From Lasiodiplodia sp. COLG20 (lineage: Eukaryota > Ascomycota > Dothideomycetes > Botryosphaeriales > Botryosphaeriaceae), in NCBI GenBank assembly GCA_009801085.1, contig VNWV01000003.1, positions 2,666,001-2,730,000 of the forward strand: 64,000 nt of DNA. The letters are read 5' to 3'. A model generated the notes under the pieces. That model saw only the letters and a program-made list of their open reading frames with translations. It was not told where the DNA came from and did no database searches. Positions 46,786 to 56,879 of the stretch are shown here, piece after piece. The translations under genes and the position numbers were made by a program. Position 1 is the stretch's first letter. Each line of letters opens with the position of its first letter.

Positions 46786-47820
46786 CTATTTCTCTACTTC
46801 TTCCTGCTCTTCCGTACTTCCAATCCTATGCAGCGGGTGGCCGACGGGCACGGCACCGTCAGCTCCCTTCGCTGCCCCCTGTCTCGCCTCCACTTCCCTG
46901 CACCTCCTCGCCAAGTCTGTAATATGCTCGTCGCCGCTCTCGGCGCTCAACTCGAGCAGGGCGTGCTCAAGCATATACAAGTACTCCTTGTTCTCGCCGC
47001 TGGGACCTTTGCTCTGCACGATGTGCTCGGCCAGCTTCTGCGGATCCTGCGGGCCCACGAACTGCGGATTCTCCGGGAGCCCGATGTAGACGAGGCAGTG
47101 GATGGGCGTGGAGGCCGTGGACCCGGCAGCAGGGTGAAACGGCGTGTATTGGATGCTGTACCCATTGATCTCGCGGATATCGAGATAGTCGCGGACCTCG
47201 GCGGCGTGCGAAGCCGGGATGTGGTATGCTGCGCCCCAGACCTTTTCGGCGGGGGCGCCGTGCTGGAGAGGTGATCACGTTGACATGAGGTCGTTGCCTG
47301 CTGGGCGCGGGACGGAACGTACATGGTCGGTCAACGTCTCCCAATGGGCGCGGTCAATTAGTGTCGCGACCCTGCCTGGCGCTTCCGGCGTGCCGCGGTG
47401 GTCTTGGCTGAACCGCGGTGGTCAGCTGCGTCTCTGGCGCGGCGTATGTCTAGGGGGGGTTGGGCGCGTACCTCGCCTACAATGCGACCGTTATTTCCCT
47501 GCTCTTGGCCATAGTCTTCTGGCCTGCGGCGTTTTCGGTGCCATGGAGTCCGTTTACACTGCCACACGTACCTGCCAAAACCGCCGAACGTAGCCTTCAA
47601 TGTAGCCAGGAAGGCGTTGATCTGCAGCAAACGAGAGGCTCAGCATGCGTGGCGCAGGAGGTGGGCTCTCATGCGGTGGATATACCAAAATGTGGTGGAG
47701 GCTTCCATATCAGGCTTCTACAAGGTGGACATGAATCAGACGGACGGGTTGAAAGCAAGGTTGCGGACAGAGCGCCTACCCATAGCCAAATAGCCAGAAA
47801 TCATCCTGCGGTTCGCTCAT
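46786..47820 (-). CDS. gcg1: Gamma-glutamylcyclotransferase, ChaC/Gcg1 family
   Basis: Cytosolic enzyme that splits glutathione to 5-oxoproline and Cys-Gly. Six exons are needed: 47820..47780, 47717..47686, 47621..47572, 47476..47472, 47407..47323 and 47262..46786, giving 229 residues, the family's size. The fourth exon is only 5 nt (GCGAG). The assembled N-terminus reads FWLFGYGSLIWKPPPHFDQR, then GYVRRFWQ, AS, QDHRGTPEAPGRVATLI, an unbroken match to ChaC family sequence. Without the 5-nt exon no combination of sites keeps the frame between RRFWQ and DHRGTP. The motif YLDIREINGY near 97-106 contains the Glu conserved in the family (E102, candidate catalytic acid/base). The C-terminal extension is acidic. 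No other ATG upstream gives the FWLFGYGS start. Confidence 0.93.
47472..47476 (-). other. 5-nt microexon of the ChaC gene
   Basis: Sequence GCGAG between acceptor ATTGTAG and donor GTACGC. It supplies Ala and two-thirds of Ser in RRFWQ-AS-QDHRGTP. Flanking introns are 95 and 64 nt. Supported by phase logic and family motif, not by RNA evidence. Confidence 0.85.
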
Positions 47821-48143
47821 GGTTGTGGATGTCATGTGGAAGGGTGGAGGGGTGGAGGGAAACTGCGCCCCGACTTCGCTTGGCGCGAACGTCATGCCGC
47901 ACGGAGCGCACGTCTTCCCCGGACCTCCGACGCGTCTACCTACACTTCAACACCACCAGCTTTTTTCCCACTGCGGCCGAACGCTCCACTCAGGGGCGTA
48001 TACCGCTGCCCAATCGTTGCTGGAACGGCGTCTCAATCTCATTCAGCTCCGCCCCGCCGCTAAGCGCCGTCACCGCTTTCGTCGATGCGGCACAGCTTTG
48101 GATCCCTGGGGGCTGGGAGCCGAAAACCTGGGTACCTTCAAGC

Positions 48144-48370
48144 ACAAAGGGGTATCACAGCCGAACCCTAGCATGAATTTGTTTTCTCATGTCATGGGTA
48201 GTTGAAGCTATCGTCCGGATGAGAATGTCGAATTAAAAATTCCACAAACACGTCCGGACGATAGCTTCAACTACCCACATGTGTTATTTTTCTGAGAAAG
48301 AGCCAGGCCATCATTACGTCTGGGGCCTTACGATTCTTCACACTAGCCTTCGGCTGCGGTCCCCCCTGTA
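48144..48370. mobile_element. Palindromic MITE, near-complete copy
   Basis: Left terminal repeat AAAGGGGTATCACAGCCGAA (48146-48165) and right repeat CTAGCCTTCGGCTGCGGTCC CCCCTG then TA (to 48370). The central palindrome is one of the cleanest: arms 48197-48219 (GGTAGTTGAAGCTATCGTCCGG) and 48250-48276 (ACGTCCGGACGATAGCTTCA) flanking GAATTAAAAATTCCACA. Confidence 0.87.
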
Positions 48371-48529
48371 TCGACCTGGCGGCGCGTGTTTGATCTACCG
48401 ACATGCTCATGTTTGCCTGCCGTTAAGCGCCGGCTGCCTGGCGTGCGGCACAGCACATTCTGCAGCTAAATGCTTTCGGGAATGAGTTGCGCCAGGAAAA
48501 AACAATATCACCAAGATGCGCGTGCAGAC

Positions 48530-48753
48530 TATAGATCGGCATTGCAGCTAACTGACTTGGTTTTTGCTCATGTCATGGGCAGTTGGAGCTCTCATCCGGA
48601 TGTATATGTGGAAGTAACATTTGTACAGTCAGGTCCAGACGATAGCCCAAATACGTTGTTCCTCGGAAAGAAAGTTCATTGGAGTATAGTTACCCCCTGC
48701 TCTAAGGTCCTGCTGCACTCCGCGCTAGCCACCAGCCGCGGAAAGGGAATGTA
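48530..48753. mobile_element. Palindromic MITE, diverged copy
   Basis: Left end near 48538-48549 (GGCATTGCAGCT), centre arm at 48588-48601 (GTTGGAGCTCTCATCCGGAT, partly), diverged second arm GGTCCAGACGATAGC (about 48632-48646), and right end CGCGCTAGCCACCAGCCGCG (48720-48739) ending at TA 48752-48753. The internal motif GTATAGTTAC is kept. Confidence 0.72.
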
Positions 48754-49330
48754 CAGTGTCTGGTGCCCGGGAGGCGGAATGCTCGCATCTGCAACCCAAA
48801 CTTCCTGGATATTGATGTCTGGTACCGAAAGCTTATTCAAGTACAGCCGTTTCTATTTCCTCATTCAGCACATCAGCACGAGGCAATTGTGCTTTGCCGC
48901 ACTGCCCCCGGTATTCGGAAAGCCAATCCGGCTCTTTTGCGGCACCACCATCGCAGCCCCTGCAGAATGGAACGTTTGAGTTCTCTTCCCAGCCGCGTGA
49001 CTGGACAGTCGGCCTTGCCGATGCCGCTATCGCCCTGTCGAAGTGTTCAGACAACGAATCCTAGAGCCGATGATGATCCGGTGGACATGCTGCATATCGA
49101 CGTGTAGCGAATACCCCGGCACAGTGTCGAATGTGCCTTGCTGCCTGCTTTTGGCGTGCTGTGAATGGATACCAAGAAGTCAGTGGCTATGTCTTGCCCA
49201 CTTGGACAGGGAGGTGGGAATACTAAGAATAGATTGTTTGTGCCGCTCCTCCCAAGTTGCATCCAGCCTTGCTCACCAGGCGCGAAATATTTCCTGCAAG
49301 CTCTTCAGGTTGTGTTTGGTGGTGCGTGGC

Positions 49331-49336
49331 TATAAA
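49331..49336 (+). promoter_or_regulatory. TATA box of dynamin-like gene
   Basis: TATAAA about 75 nt upstream of the ATG at 49411, in otherwise mixed sequence. A plausible core promoter position. Confidence 0.5.
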
Positions 49337-49410
49337 GCAGGCATTCTTTCAACCGAATCCTGGCAGGACCAGACCCGTTTCACTTCACACATTTAAGCCA
49401 TAGCCCTCTT

Positions 49411-51984
49411 ATGTTTTCATTTAGCTCGTCTATCCCAGGGACCTTCGAAGAGTCTCCTCATTCACCAGAGACTCTCGCCGCTTATCTCAAAGAAGTCAAC
49501 CTCGAAGAGCCAGACGTGGAGATGAAGACTGTCTCGCTCGAGGACACGGCACTCGGCCAGCTCCAAAATGGCGACCAGGCCAGCCTCCTCGACGTCATTG
49601 ACGAGCTTCGCGGCCATGGAATCAGCAAGCACATCGACCTCCCGCAACTGATCGTTTGCGGCGACCAATCTTCGGGCAAAAGCTCCCTCCTCGAAGCCAT
49701 CACGCATCTACCTTTTCCCACGAAAGATGGTATATGTACCACATTCGCCACTGAAGTTGCCCTTCGCCGTTCGCCACGCCGCGAGATCAAAATTAGCATT
49801 ATTCCCGGGCCCTCACGTAGCGAGGCCGACAAGGAGCGCCTCAAGCGGTTTAGTGCAACCTTCACCAACCCCTCCGACTTTCCCGCCCTGATCGAAGACG
49901 CAAAGACGTGCATGAATGGCAGCATTCCACCAAACATTTTCTCAGACGACGCAACCACGACGGGCAGCAAGTCAATCAATGACGACGTCCTACACCTCGA
50001 CATCTCGGGCCCAAACTGGCCGCCGCTCACCATCGTCGACCTGCCGGGGCTGATCCAGTCGGAGGCGCGGGGCCAGACGGCGGCGGACGTGCGGACGGTG
50101 CGGCGGCTGACGCAGGCGTACGCGCAGAACCCACGTTCCGTCATCCTCGCCGTCGTCGCCGCCAACTACGACCACGCCAACCAGGCGGTGCTGCGGCTGG
50201 CGCGCGAGGCCGACCCGGAGGGCCGCCGCACGCTGGGCATCATCACCAAGCCCGACCGCGTCGTCGTGGGCGGCGAGGACGAGGCGGCCGTCGTGAGGCT
50301 GGCCAAGAACGTGGAGCATGAACTGCGCCTCGGCTGGCATGTGGTCAAGAACAGGGACCATGCGATGCGGGACTGCTCGTCCGAGGAGCGCGACAGAGCC
50401 GAGAAGGACTTCTTCGCCCAGGGGATTTGGGGCAGCGTGCTCAAAGCACATGTTGGCGTCGATGCACTGAGGTCGCGGTTGGGGTCCATCCTGCTTCGCC
50501 AGATCCGGACGGAGTTGCCCATCCTCTTGGCCGAGATCAAAAAGGGCATTCAGGAGTGTGAAAGCGGGCTCGCACGTATGGGCGAGCCGCGCGAGACGCC
50601 CAGGGACCAAAGAGCTTACCTGGTCGACATCAGCAAGACATTCGAGAGGCTGACTCTGGAGGCAGTCCGAGGATCCTACCAACATGAGTTTTTCACAAAG
50701 CCCACTGAAGAGGAAGCAGAAGGACGACGTCTAAGAGCCGTCATCCAGAACGCGAACGAGGAATTTGCCTATGTCATGCAGAAGTATGGACACAGCAATA
50801 CCATAGTCGACACCAAGGGGTCGGACCCCGACGTCAAACGAGCTTCATTCAGCAGCTCAGCCGAGTTGTCCGCTCTTGAGAGCTCCGCTCCCGCACCTAG
50901 GATCACGCCCCGGTCCGAGTACGTTGAAGAGATCAAAGGAAAGGTGCGCACTCGACGTGGACGCGAGCTCCCTGGAATGTTCAACCCGCTCCTCGTCTGC
51001 GACATATTTCGGGAGCAGGCAGCGCCTTGGGAAGGCATCGTAAAAGAACATGCTGATATAATTTGGAACGCCGCTCTCGGTTTCTTAGAGACGCTACTAG
51101 CGTCACTGGCCGATGGGCACACCTACTATGCGCTTCTTGAAGAGCACATCCAACCCATCATGGACAAGAAGCGGAAGGAGCTATTGGCCAAAATCGATGA
51201 GCTGCTGAAACCTTACAAGTCGGAACATCTGATCACATATCATCCTTTGTTTAACGAGCTTACGCAACGGCTCAAAAGCAAGCAGAGGCAGGACGATGAG
51301 CAGAATGAGTCCGCTTCCGAGCAGCTACTGTATTGCATGGAGGCTTTTTACAAGGTATGGACAAATGTCTAGACACTACTGGCTCGAGTGCATCTCACTG
51401 ACAGGGTGAAGGTTGCTCTCCATACGTTCATCGATAATGCTGCTACCCTCGCTGTAGAATGCTGCCTCATCTCCTCCATTTCTGACATTTTCTCACCGGC
51501 AATTGTTTCCGAAATGGATGATGAGGCTCTAGCTAATTTGGCATCCGAGTCTGACGAGACCAAGAATGAGCGTTCTATACTTCAAGAGAGGATGAGGAGT
51601 TTGAAAGAGGGAGAAAAGATAGTGGGTCGGCATGCCCGGCAAGCGCCTCCGCAAGGTAGGTAGTTCGGCGTCAATACAGTCTAAATCCTTCTGCTTCCAT
51701 ATAAAATCTTTCCTGTTAAAGTTTTCTGACGCTTCTTAATTGGTTTGTGTCATGTAGCTGTTCATCGTAGTGCAGCACCACGAAAGCCTACAGCCAGGAC
51801 AAAACACACAGCTCAGACACAGTGTGCTCCAGCGCGAGCTTCTACGCCACTGCCGACTTACGAGTCAGAGTCTTCAAGCACGTCGACATCGTCCACGCCC
51901 TCGATGTCGGGGTCCGTTCCTTCAGGTGCAGCATCCGTATTGCCAACCCCGGCAAGCTCGCCAGAAGGTCATCGTGGTAGGTAA
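49411..51984 (+). CDS. Dynamin-like large GTPase
   Basis: Dynamin-superfamily mechanoenzyme of 804 residues from exons 49411..51354, 51412..51655 and 51758..51984. GTPase motifs: P-loop GDQSSGKSS at 84-92, switch-II DLPG at 210-213 and TKPD at 279-282. The stalk follows, and a GED-like end is spliced together as FYK-VALHTFIDNAATLAVECC with a later MDDEALANLASESDETKNER. There is no PH domain and no proline-rich domain; the tail is Ser/Thr/Pro-rich. This is the fungal Mx-like/unclassified dynamin type rather than Vps1 or Dnm1. The second intron acceptor (ending GTGAAG, 51411) was preferred to the CTGACAG upstream because only it keeps the frame. The third exon is the least certain part. The gene sits among MITE copies and AT-rich DNA. 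Confidence 0.87.
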
Positions 51985-52470
51985 TGTGGCCCAAACAAGA
52001 AACAGCTCTTACAGAGCCTTAGGATTGACTCATAAATCAGATACGCCAAACCAGGCTCACAGGAGAAACTCGCTGCTCGAAGGCTTTTTCGCCCAAGAGA
52101 AACCTAACTATTCCTATACCCTAGGTGATGACAACCACACGAATGATGTGCCAAAGCACTACATGGGAGAGAGCCCTGTAACGGTATTGTCGACGGGCCT
52201 AGCTGGCTTTCACATTTCTAATACTGAGAAACATTGAGCGCTGCGTTGGAAGTTTTCCTATTTCTTCCAACCCTTTTCTTACGTATATAGTTCTCTATAT
52301 TTCATGGGATCTTGATTTTATTTTACGTATGTGTTCAAGAAATACGTATTAGCCACTCTATTTATTCAACGAAATATATCATTGGATTTACAACTGGCTA
52401 GGTTTAACAAATTAATACGTGGCGAAAATAACGCTACATTATCATCTCCTTAGCAATGGGTATAGAGAGT

Positions 52471-52687
52471 TACAGAAGGGTGTTGCAGCCGATGGCCAGC
52501 GCGAAGAATAGCAGAATCCTTGAATCCAGGGTAACAATGCTTTTTTTTAAAAAAAAAAAGAAAGAAAAAAGAAACAACTCATGAGCACTTGAAGCTATCG
52601 TCCGGACGATAGCTTCAAGTGCCCACAATATGAATAAAAAAAACGAATCCACGCTAGCCATAGGCTGCGAGAGGGGACTATACTGTA
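52471..52687. mobile_element. Palindromic MITE with perfect 38-bp centre
   Basis: Starts TA-CAGAAGGGTGTTGCAGCC and ends GGCTGCGAGAGGGGACTATA CTG-TA. The central spacer is lost: the two arms meet directly as a perfect palindrome at 52585..52622 (GCACTTGAAGCTATCGTCC and its exact complement). It shares the flanking motif GAATCCAGGGT with the copy at 56299, so these two form a subgroup. Confidence 0.87.
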
Positions 52688-52905
52688 CCCGAAGAATAGC
52701 GTGAAGAAAAAGAGAGTTGTAGAACATGACACAAGCATGGATTAGCGTCTTTTTTCTTAACAAAAAAAAAAAAAAACCAACATATATGGGCAGCTCAAGC
52801 TAAACAGTTCTACATTCACCTCCGGATGCCAACTTCAATTCTTCATAGCATGAGCGGCAAAAAGAAAAAATCACGCTAGTCTTCGGCTGTGATACTATTC
52901 CTGGA
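52688..52905. mobile_element. Palindromic MITE, decayed, abutting the previous copy
   Basis: Left end begins directly after the previous copy (GAAGAATAGCGTGAAG, about 52690-52705) and right end is CACGCTAGTCTTCGGCTGTG (about 52872-52891). Its centre is badly decayed: GGGCAGCTCAAGCT near 52788 and TCCGGATGCCAACTTCAA near 52821. Confidence 0.6.
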
Positions 52906-53653
52906 AATGCGTTTATTCCGCAAACCCCTGTGTGCGGCATATCATTCTGGAAGGCCTTGGCGGGTAATAGTACGGATCATTTCACAACCATTTCTTATAT
53001 GCAGGGATTGTCGCAAAACCAAAGTTCTTCTTATCAGTGACCAACTGCCACTTATGGTTGCTGTGGGAGAATGCTAAGCCTCTTCTAACAAGCATACGCT
53101 AATACCTTCCTTAGCCTCAACTCTTATTTCTCCGGCTTCCAGAAGATATGAAACACATCACATTCCCCCACCCCTCTAGTATGCCTACCTCGCCACCCCG
53201 GAGCAAGCCCCTCTCTTTTTTCCCCCAGGCAGACACAAGATCTACCCCCACCCTCGGTGCTCTGCCAGGCTCCCCGCATGCATCTCCGAAACAACGGAAT
53301 ACGTTAAGCGGCAGAGATAAACAGGGGTAGACACTTGACTGAAGGGGCTGAGGCGAGCGGCAAGGATGTGATGATTTGAAGCTACGCAAACATACTATTT
53401 TCCCCTCGCAACAACGAGAAAAAGAGGTGCTACGAAACCGTACCCGGGCGCCATTTGATGCTGACACAAAGAAAGCAACGAGCGCTAGAGCGCATCACGC
53501 TCGAAACAAGAGCGAACGGCGCTTTTATCCCACCCACCACTCGTGCACATTTTCCAGAAAGAAAAGGAACATTAGAGTAGATCATTAACAACGTCACCGT
53601 GATGCATTCAAACAGGACCAGCCTCAAAGCAAACGAGCAGTGACAGGCACACC

Positions 53654-54676
53654 TCATAGTGCCTTCTCCGCCGCGACCAACTCTTCAAAGCCCTGCTTCC
53701 ACTTCAAGTTCTCCTCCTTGCCGGGCCTCGGCAGCGGCTTGCGTGCATAGCCGCCATAGCCGAAGAACGACATAAGGGCGCTCTTAGTGCCGACGACGCC
53801 GCCCCTGATGGCAGCCCAGTCGCCGCGTGCCACGACGGCCTGCAGCTCCTGGGCTGCCTTGAGGTCGCCCGCCTCGTACAGCTGGATGAGGCGCACGCAG
53901 GCCTTGGGCGCGATGTTGGCGAGCCCGGCGATGATGCCGGAGCCACCGGCGATCATGGTCTGCAGGGTGAAGTCGGCAGAGCCGCCGGTGCACAGGAAAC
54001 CCGAACCCGGGTTAGAAGGGGTAGCGGCTTGCGTGGCGGCGGCGACGCGGGCCAGCTTGCCCGTGTTGCCGCAAGTCAACTTGCAGCCGACGATGTTGGG
54101 GTGGGCAGCAGCGAGCGCGGTGACGGTGTCGGAGTTGAGGTCGAGCCCGGCGACGGCGCCCGGGTAGTTGTAGATGAGGATGGGGATGGGAGATGCGGCG
54201 GCCACGTCGCGGAAGAAGCTGCTGACCGAGTCGGCGTTGAAGAGGCCTTGGTAGTAGGCCGGTGGGAGAATGAGGGCGTAGTCGCCGCCAGCGGCGTGGG
54301 CCTCCTGGCAGAGCTCGATGGCCTCGCGTGTGGATTGGGCGCCACAGCCGACCATGACGGGCAGGTTGGTGAAGCCAGCGGCGTCGAGAGCTTGGCGGGT
54401 GGTCGAGGTGATGAGGTTGCGCTCTTTGTGCGAGAGGTGCACGGCTTCGCCATTGGAGCCCTGAGTGGTGATGCCGGCAACACCGGCCTGCGCTAGCCGC
54501 ACAGCATGCGAAGCGGTGGTCTCTACGTCGACGTCCTCGCTCACAGGGTCGAAAAAGGCCGGGGTAGGGACGTAGACACCGGGGAGCAGGGGACGGCGGC
54601 CGGTGTTGTTCGTTATGGCGGATTCCTGGACGGCGCCGGACGTCATGGTGTAGCTACCGTTCGAGTGAGGAGACAT
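53654..54676 (-). CDS. DHDPS-family aldolase (4-hydroxy-2-oxoglutarate aldolase-like)
   Basis: Class I aldolase of the dihydrodipicolinate synthase/N-acetylneuraminate lyase superfamily, single exon, 340 residues. Motifs: GSNGEAVHLSHKER (73-86), PPAYYQGLF (138-146), IYNYPGA (168-174) and the Schiff-base lysine K199 in GCKLTCGN. The fungal members generally act on 2-oxo acids (for example 4-hydroxy-2-oxoglutarate or sugar-acid catabolism), not lysine synthesis, since fungi use the aminoadipate route; the exact substrate cannot be read here. A Ser/Asn-rich 30-residue N-terminus precedes the barrel; a second Met (MTSGAV) is possible. A TATA-like element lies upstream. No pathway partners are adjacent. 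Confidence 0.92.
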   Translation of the reverse strand: MSPHSNGSYTMTSGAVQESAITNNTGRRPLLPGVYVPTPAFFDPVSEDVDVETTASHAVRLAQAGVAGITTQGSNGEAVHLSHKERNLITSTTRQALDAAGFTNLPVMVGCGAQSTREAIELCQEAHAAGGDYALILPPAYYQGLFNADSVSSFFRDVAAASPIPILIYNYPGAVAGLDLNSDTVTALAAAHPNIVGCKLTCGNTGKLARVAAATQAATPSNPGSGFLCTGGSADFTLQTMIAGGSGIIAGLANIAPKACVRLIQLYEAGDLKAAQELQAVVARGDWAAIRGGVVGTKSALMSFFGYGGYARKPLPRPGKEENLKWKQGFEELVAAEKAL

Positions 54677-54741
54677 TGTCGAAAAGATGGCAATTGATAT
54701 TCTTACTGCCCGTGGGAGGCATCGCAGCAGAGAGCGGACTG

Positions 54742-54748
54742 TTAAATA
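54742..54748 (-). promoter_or_regulatory. TATA-like element of the aldolase gene
   Basis: TATTTAA on the minus strand about 65-70 nt upstream of the aldolase ATG. Position is suitable; no experimental support. Confidence 0.45.
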
Positions 54749-56298
54749 GCCGAACCGGGATCATCAGCCACAGAGGGCGCGTGGGGGTTGCGGGCTTCAC
54801 GACGACGGGGTCAGGCACCAGGCCAATCGGGAGGACAAGCGGTGGTGTTGACACGGCAGGCAGTTGGGTTTTTGTGGCGATCAGCAGGCGGTGCGTGGGC
54901 GTGGATTGGCTTGAAAGAGCGGCTGTGGCTCCTAGGGTGTTCGCAGCTCGCTAGCGTGGGGGTCGCGCTTCACCTGCTCGTCTGATATCATCGACCTGTC
55001 ACCGCAACACTGCTCCCATGGCGGGCACCACTCCTTGCGCCGGGCACGCGTCATGGGACCTGGCGGGTGATACGGGCCGCGTGCAGAAGACGGCGGAAGG
55101 GCGATGGAGGAGCTTGTTCCTCGCAGCCTCAACCGACGACCCCCACGCGTGGCGATCCCCACAGCACCGCCGTCCGTCGACCACACGACCACGACCAGCG
55201 GAACTCTTCGGCAGCCTGCACGAACAGCCGACGTGCCACAGCATCCGCCGTGCCGACCTCGCTCCTCTCGGGCGTCGCATCTCTCGACGAGCCACCCTGG
55301 TCTCGTCAACCCCATGCGCGTCTCGGGCGACAGCAACGGCTGGCCGATGTACGTAGATACCGCGAAGCGCATGGTCCGGGTCTCGAACCATGGCTGGAAG
55401 CAGATGGCCGGCTACCCCACAGCCGGGCTGGAGCCGTCTCCGCATCCCGGCAGAGGCACCCCAGAGCTAATCATTCTTCATTGCTGCGGCTGGATCTGCA
55501 TCCTTTGGTGGACAAATTGCCATCCTTGCCTCTGGCATGGAGCTGAGCTTGGCGCGCCCATCATGGACCGCACAGCCTCCATCCCGCGCGAGGCGTTGGT
55601 TTCGAAAGGGTAATAATTACTCGATCTTGGGGGAAAGAGATCAGTAGCATTCCCCGCGCCCTACGCGTCTACCCCGCCTCGAGCATGCTTGTACCCACCG
55701 CCTCCGGCTGCGGGATCCACTGTATAACACTTGTTCCCTTGTACTACCACCTCTGCGTGAGCCATTTTTCACTCCTTATCCGCTCTAAGCGACGGACAAT
55801 TGGTAATCAGCCGTGGCTGAATGCAGCATGAGAATCCCGTATCCCGGGGCCGAAACCTAATCCTCGCATGGCCGACGACTGCCCCGTCCGAAAGCTTCTG
55901 CACGCCGTCGGGACGTCTTGAACCTTAGCGCCGCCTCGGACCTCGAGCTCTGTTCAGGTGCCGACTGCAGTATGCAAGGAGCAATTGACTTTACGCGCGC
56001 GATTTTTGCCGTCCAGCTGATATCTGTGGACTGTTGAGATTGGAAGCTCAGCAGTCAGCTCAACGCATCCATATACGTGACACATCAGCAGTAAGCTCTG
56101 CAGTCGAACTGCCGGCAAGGCTCTCCGTGGTGCAGCTGCACGCCGTACGTCTTTGCCAGCCTACTTGCGTCTTCTGTGCTCAGCCCTCTTGAAATATCAG
56201 ACTGCGTGCATGAGAAAGTCGTGCACAAACGTAATGGGTTGTCCATGACTTGGCGTGACGGTACGACTCTGTTGCCGCTGAGTGCTAATAGAGATCAG

Positions 56299-56520
56299 AC
56301 ACAGAGGGGCATTTCATGAGACGGCTAAGCAGGATCCTCGAATCCAGGGTGACTTATTTTTTTTTAAAAAAAAATAAACAACACATGGGCGGTTGAAGCT
56401 CTCGTCCGGATGTATATGTAGAATTTTTAATTCGATATTCTCGTCCGGACGATAGCTTCAACTGCCCATGGTATGAGCAAAAAACAGATCCATGCTTTTT
56501 GACCAGTCGCAAAGGCTTGC
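56299..56520. mobile_element. Palindromic MITE, subgroup copy
   Basis: Left end ACACAGAGGGGCATTTCATG (56299 on), internal GAATCCAGGGTGACTTATT shared with the copy at 52471, and central arms at 56391-56410 (GGTTGAAGCTCTCGTCCGGA) and 56440-56468 (CGTCCGGACGATAGCTTCAACTGCCCA in part). The right terminal repeat is eroded. Confidence 0.8.
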
Positions 56521-56723
56521 ACCAGTGGTCAGTGCGCCTTCCAAACACGTCGAAGCTACCACACCAACGCGACTTCAAACCGCGCCGACTGACAACCTCA
56601 GCACCTTACAACACCAACCGCACGGCTTGCTAGCGCAGAGATCCCTAGAGTGGTGCTCATCTACTCCCCTCTCTATATTGCTTCGGCTGCACCTCAATCA
56701 ACATCAGACCTCCACCCCACATC

Positions 56724-56879
56724 ATGATTGGAATCAGGGCAATGGTCGCTCGTGCGGCCGGTCGGGTGGTCCAGGTGTTCAGCACGATGCTGCGTCCGCG
56801 CTCTAAGTCCACCAAGGTACACAGTCCCCTTATCCACGACGCGAAGAAGCCCAAGTCTACACTGATGGAGTCAATATGA
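56724..56879 (+). other. Upstream ORF overlapping the next start (ATGA)
   Basis: A 51-codon open frame (MIGIRAMVARAAG...) whose TGA stop (56877-56879) overlaps the ATG of the next gene (56876-56878). It contains a donor-like GTACAC at 56817. Whether it is translated, spliced or noise is unknown. Confidence 0.4.

Larger units (their letters stand above)
47821..49410. other. MITE-rich intergenic region upstream of dynamin gene
   Basis: A 1.6-kb divergent interval between ChaC and the dynamin-like gene. Two MITE copies (48144..48370 and 48530..48753) occupy about a third of it. A TATA box is present near the dynamin start. Remaining sequence carries no supported gene. Confidence 0.6.
51985..53653. 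other. AT-rich intergenic region with tandem MITEs
   Basis: A 1.67-kb gap between the stops of the dynamin-like gene (plus) and the aldolase (minus). 52240-52460 is AT-rich (hand count of 52321-52380 about 28% G+C). Two MITE copies lie end to end at 52471..52687 and 52688..52905. The 53100-53650 part is of normal composition with no supported gene. Confidence 0.6.
54677..56875. other. 2.2-kb intergenic region with MITE
   Basis: Interval between the aldolase start (minus) and the 298-residue gene (plus), so both promoters lie here. It holds a TATA-like box for the aldolase, a MITE (56299..56520) and a short upstream open frame (56724..56879). Arg/Pro-rich frames at 55000-55613 are not convincing genes. 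55690-55735 slightly resembles a terminal repeat but is too weak to call. Confidence 0.55.

Noticed and set aside
55018..55613. Arg/Pro-rich plus-strand frames upstream of the 298-residue gene
   Set aside because: Three overlapping frames of similar length in GC-rich DNA, none with a domain or a credible initiation context.
55690..55735. Possible extra MITE end (CCTCCGGCTGCGGGATCCAC)
   Set aside because: Only a short similarity to the right terminal repeat and no central palindrome nearby.
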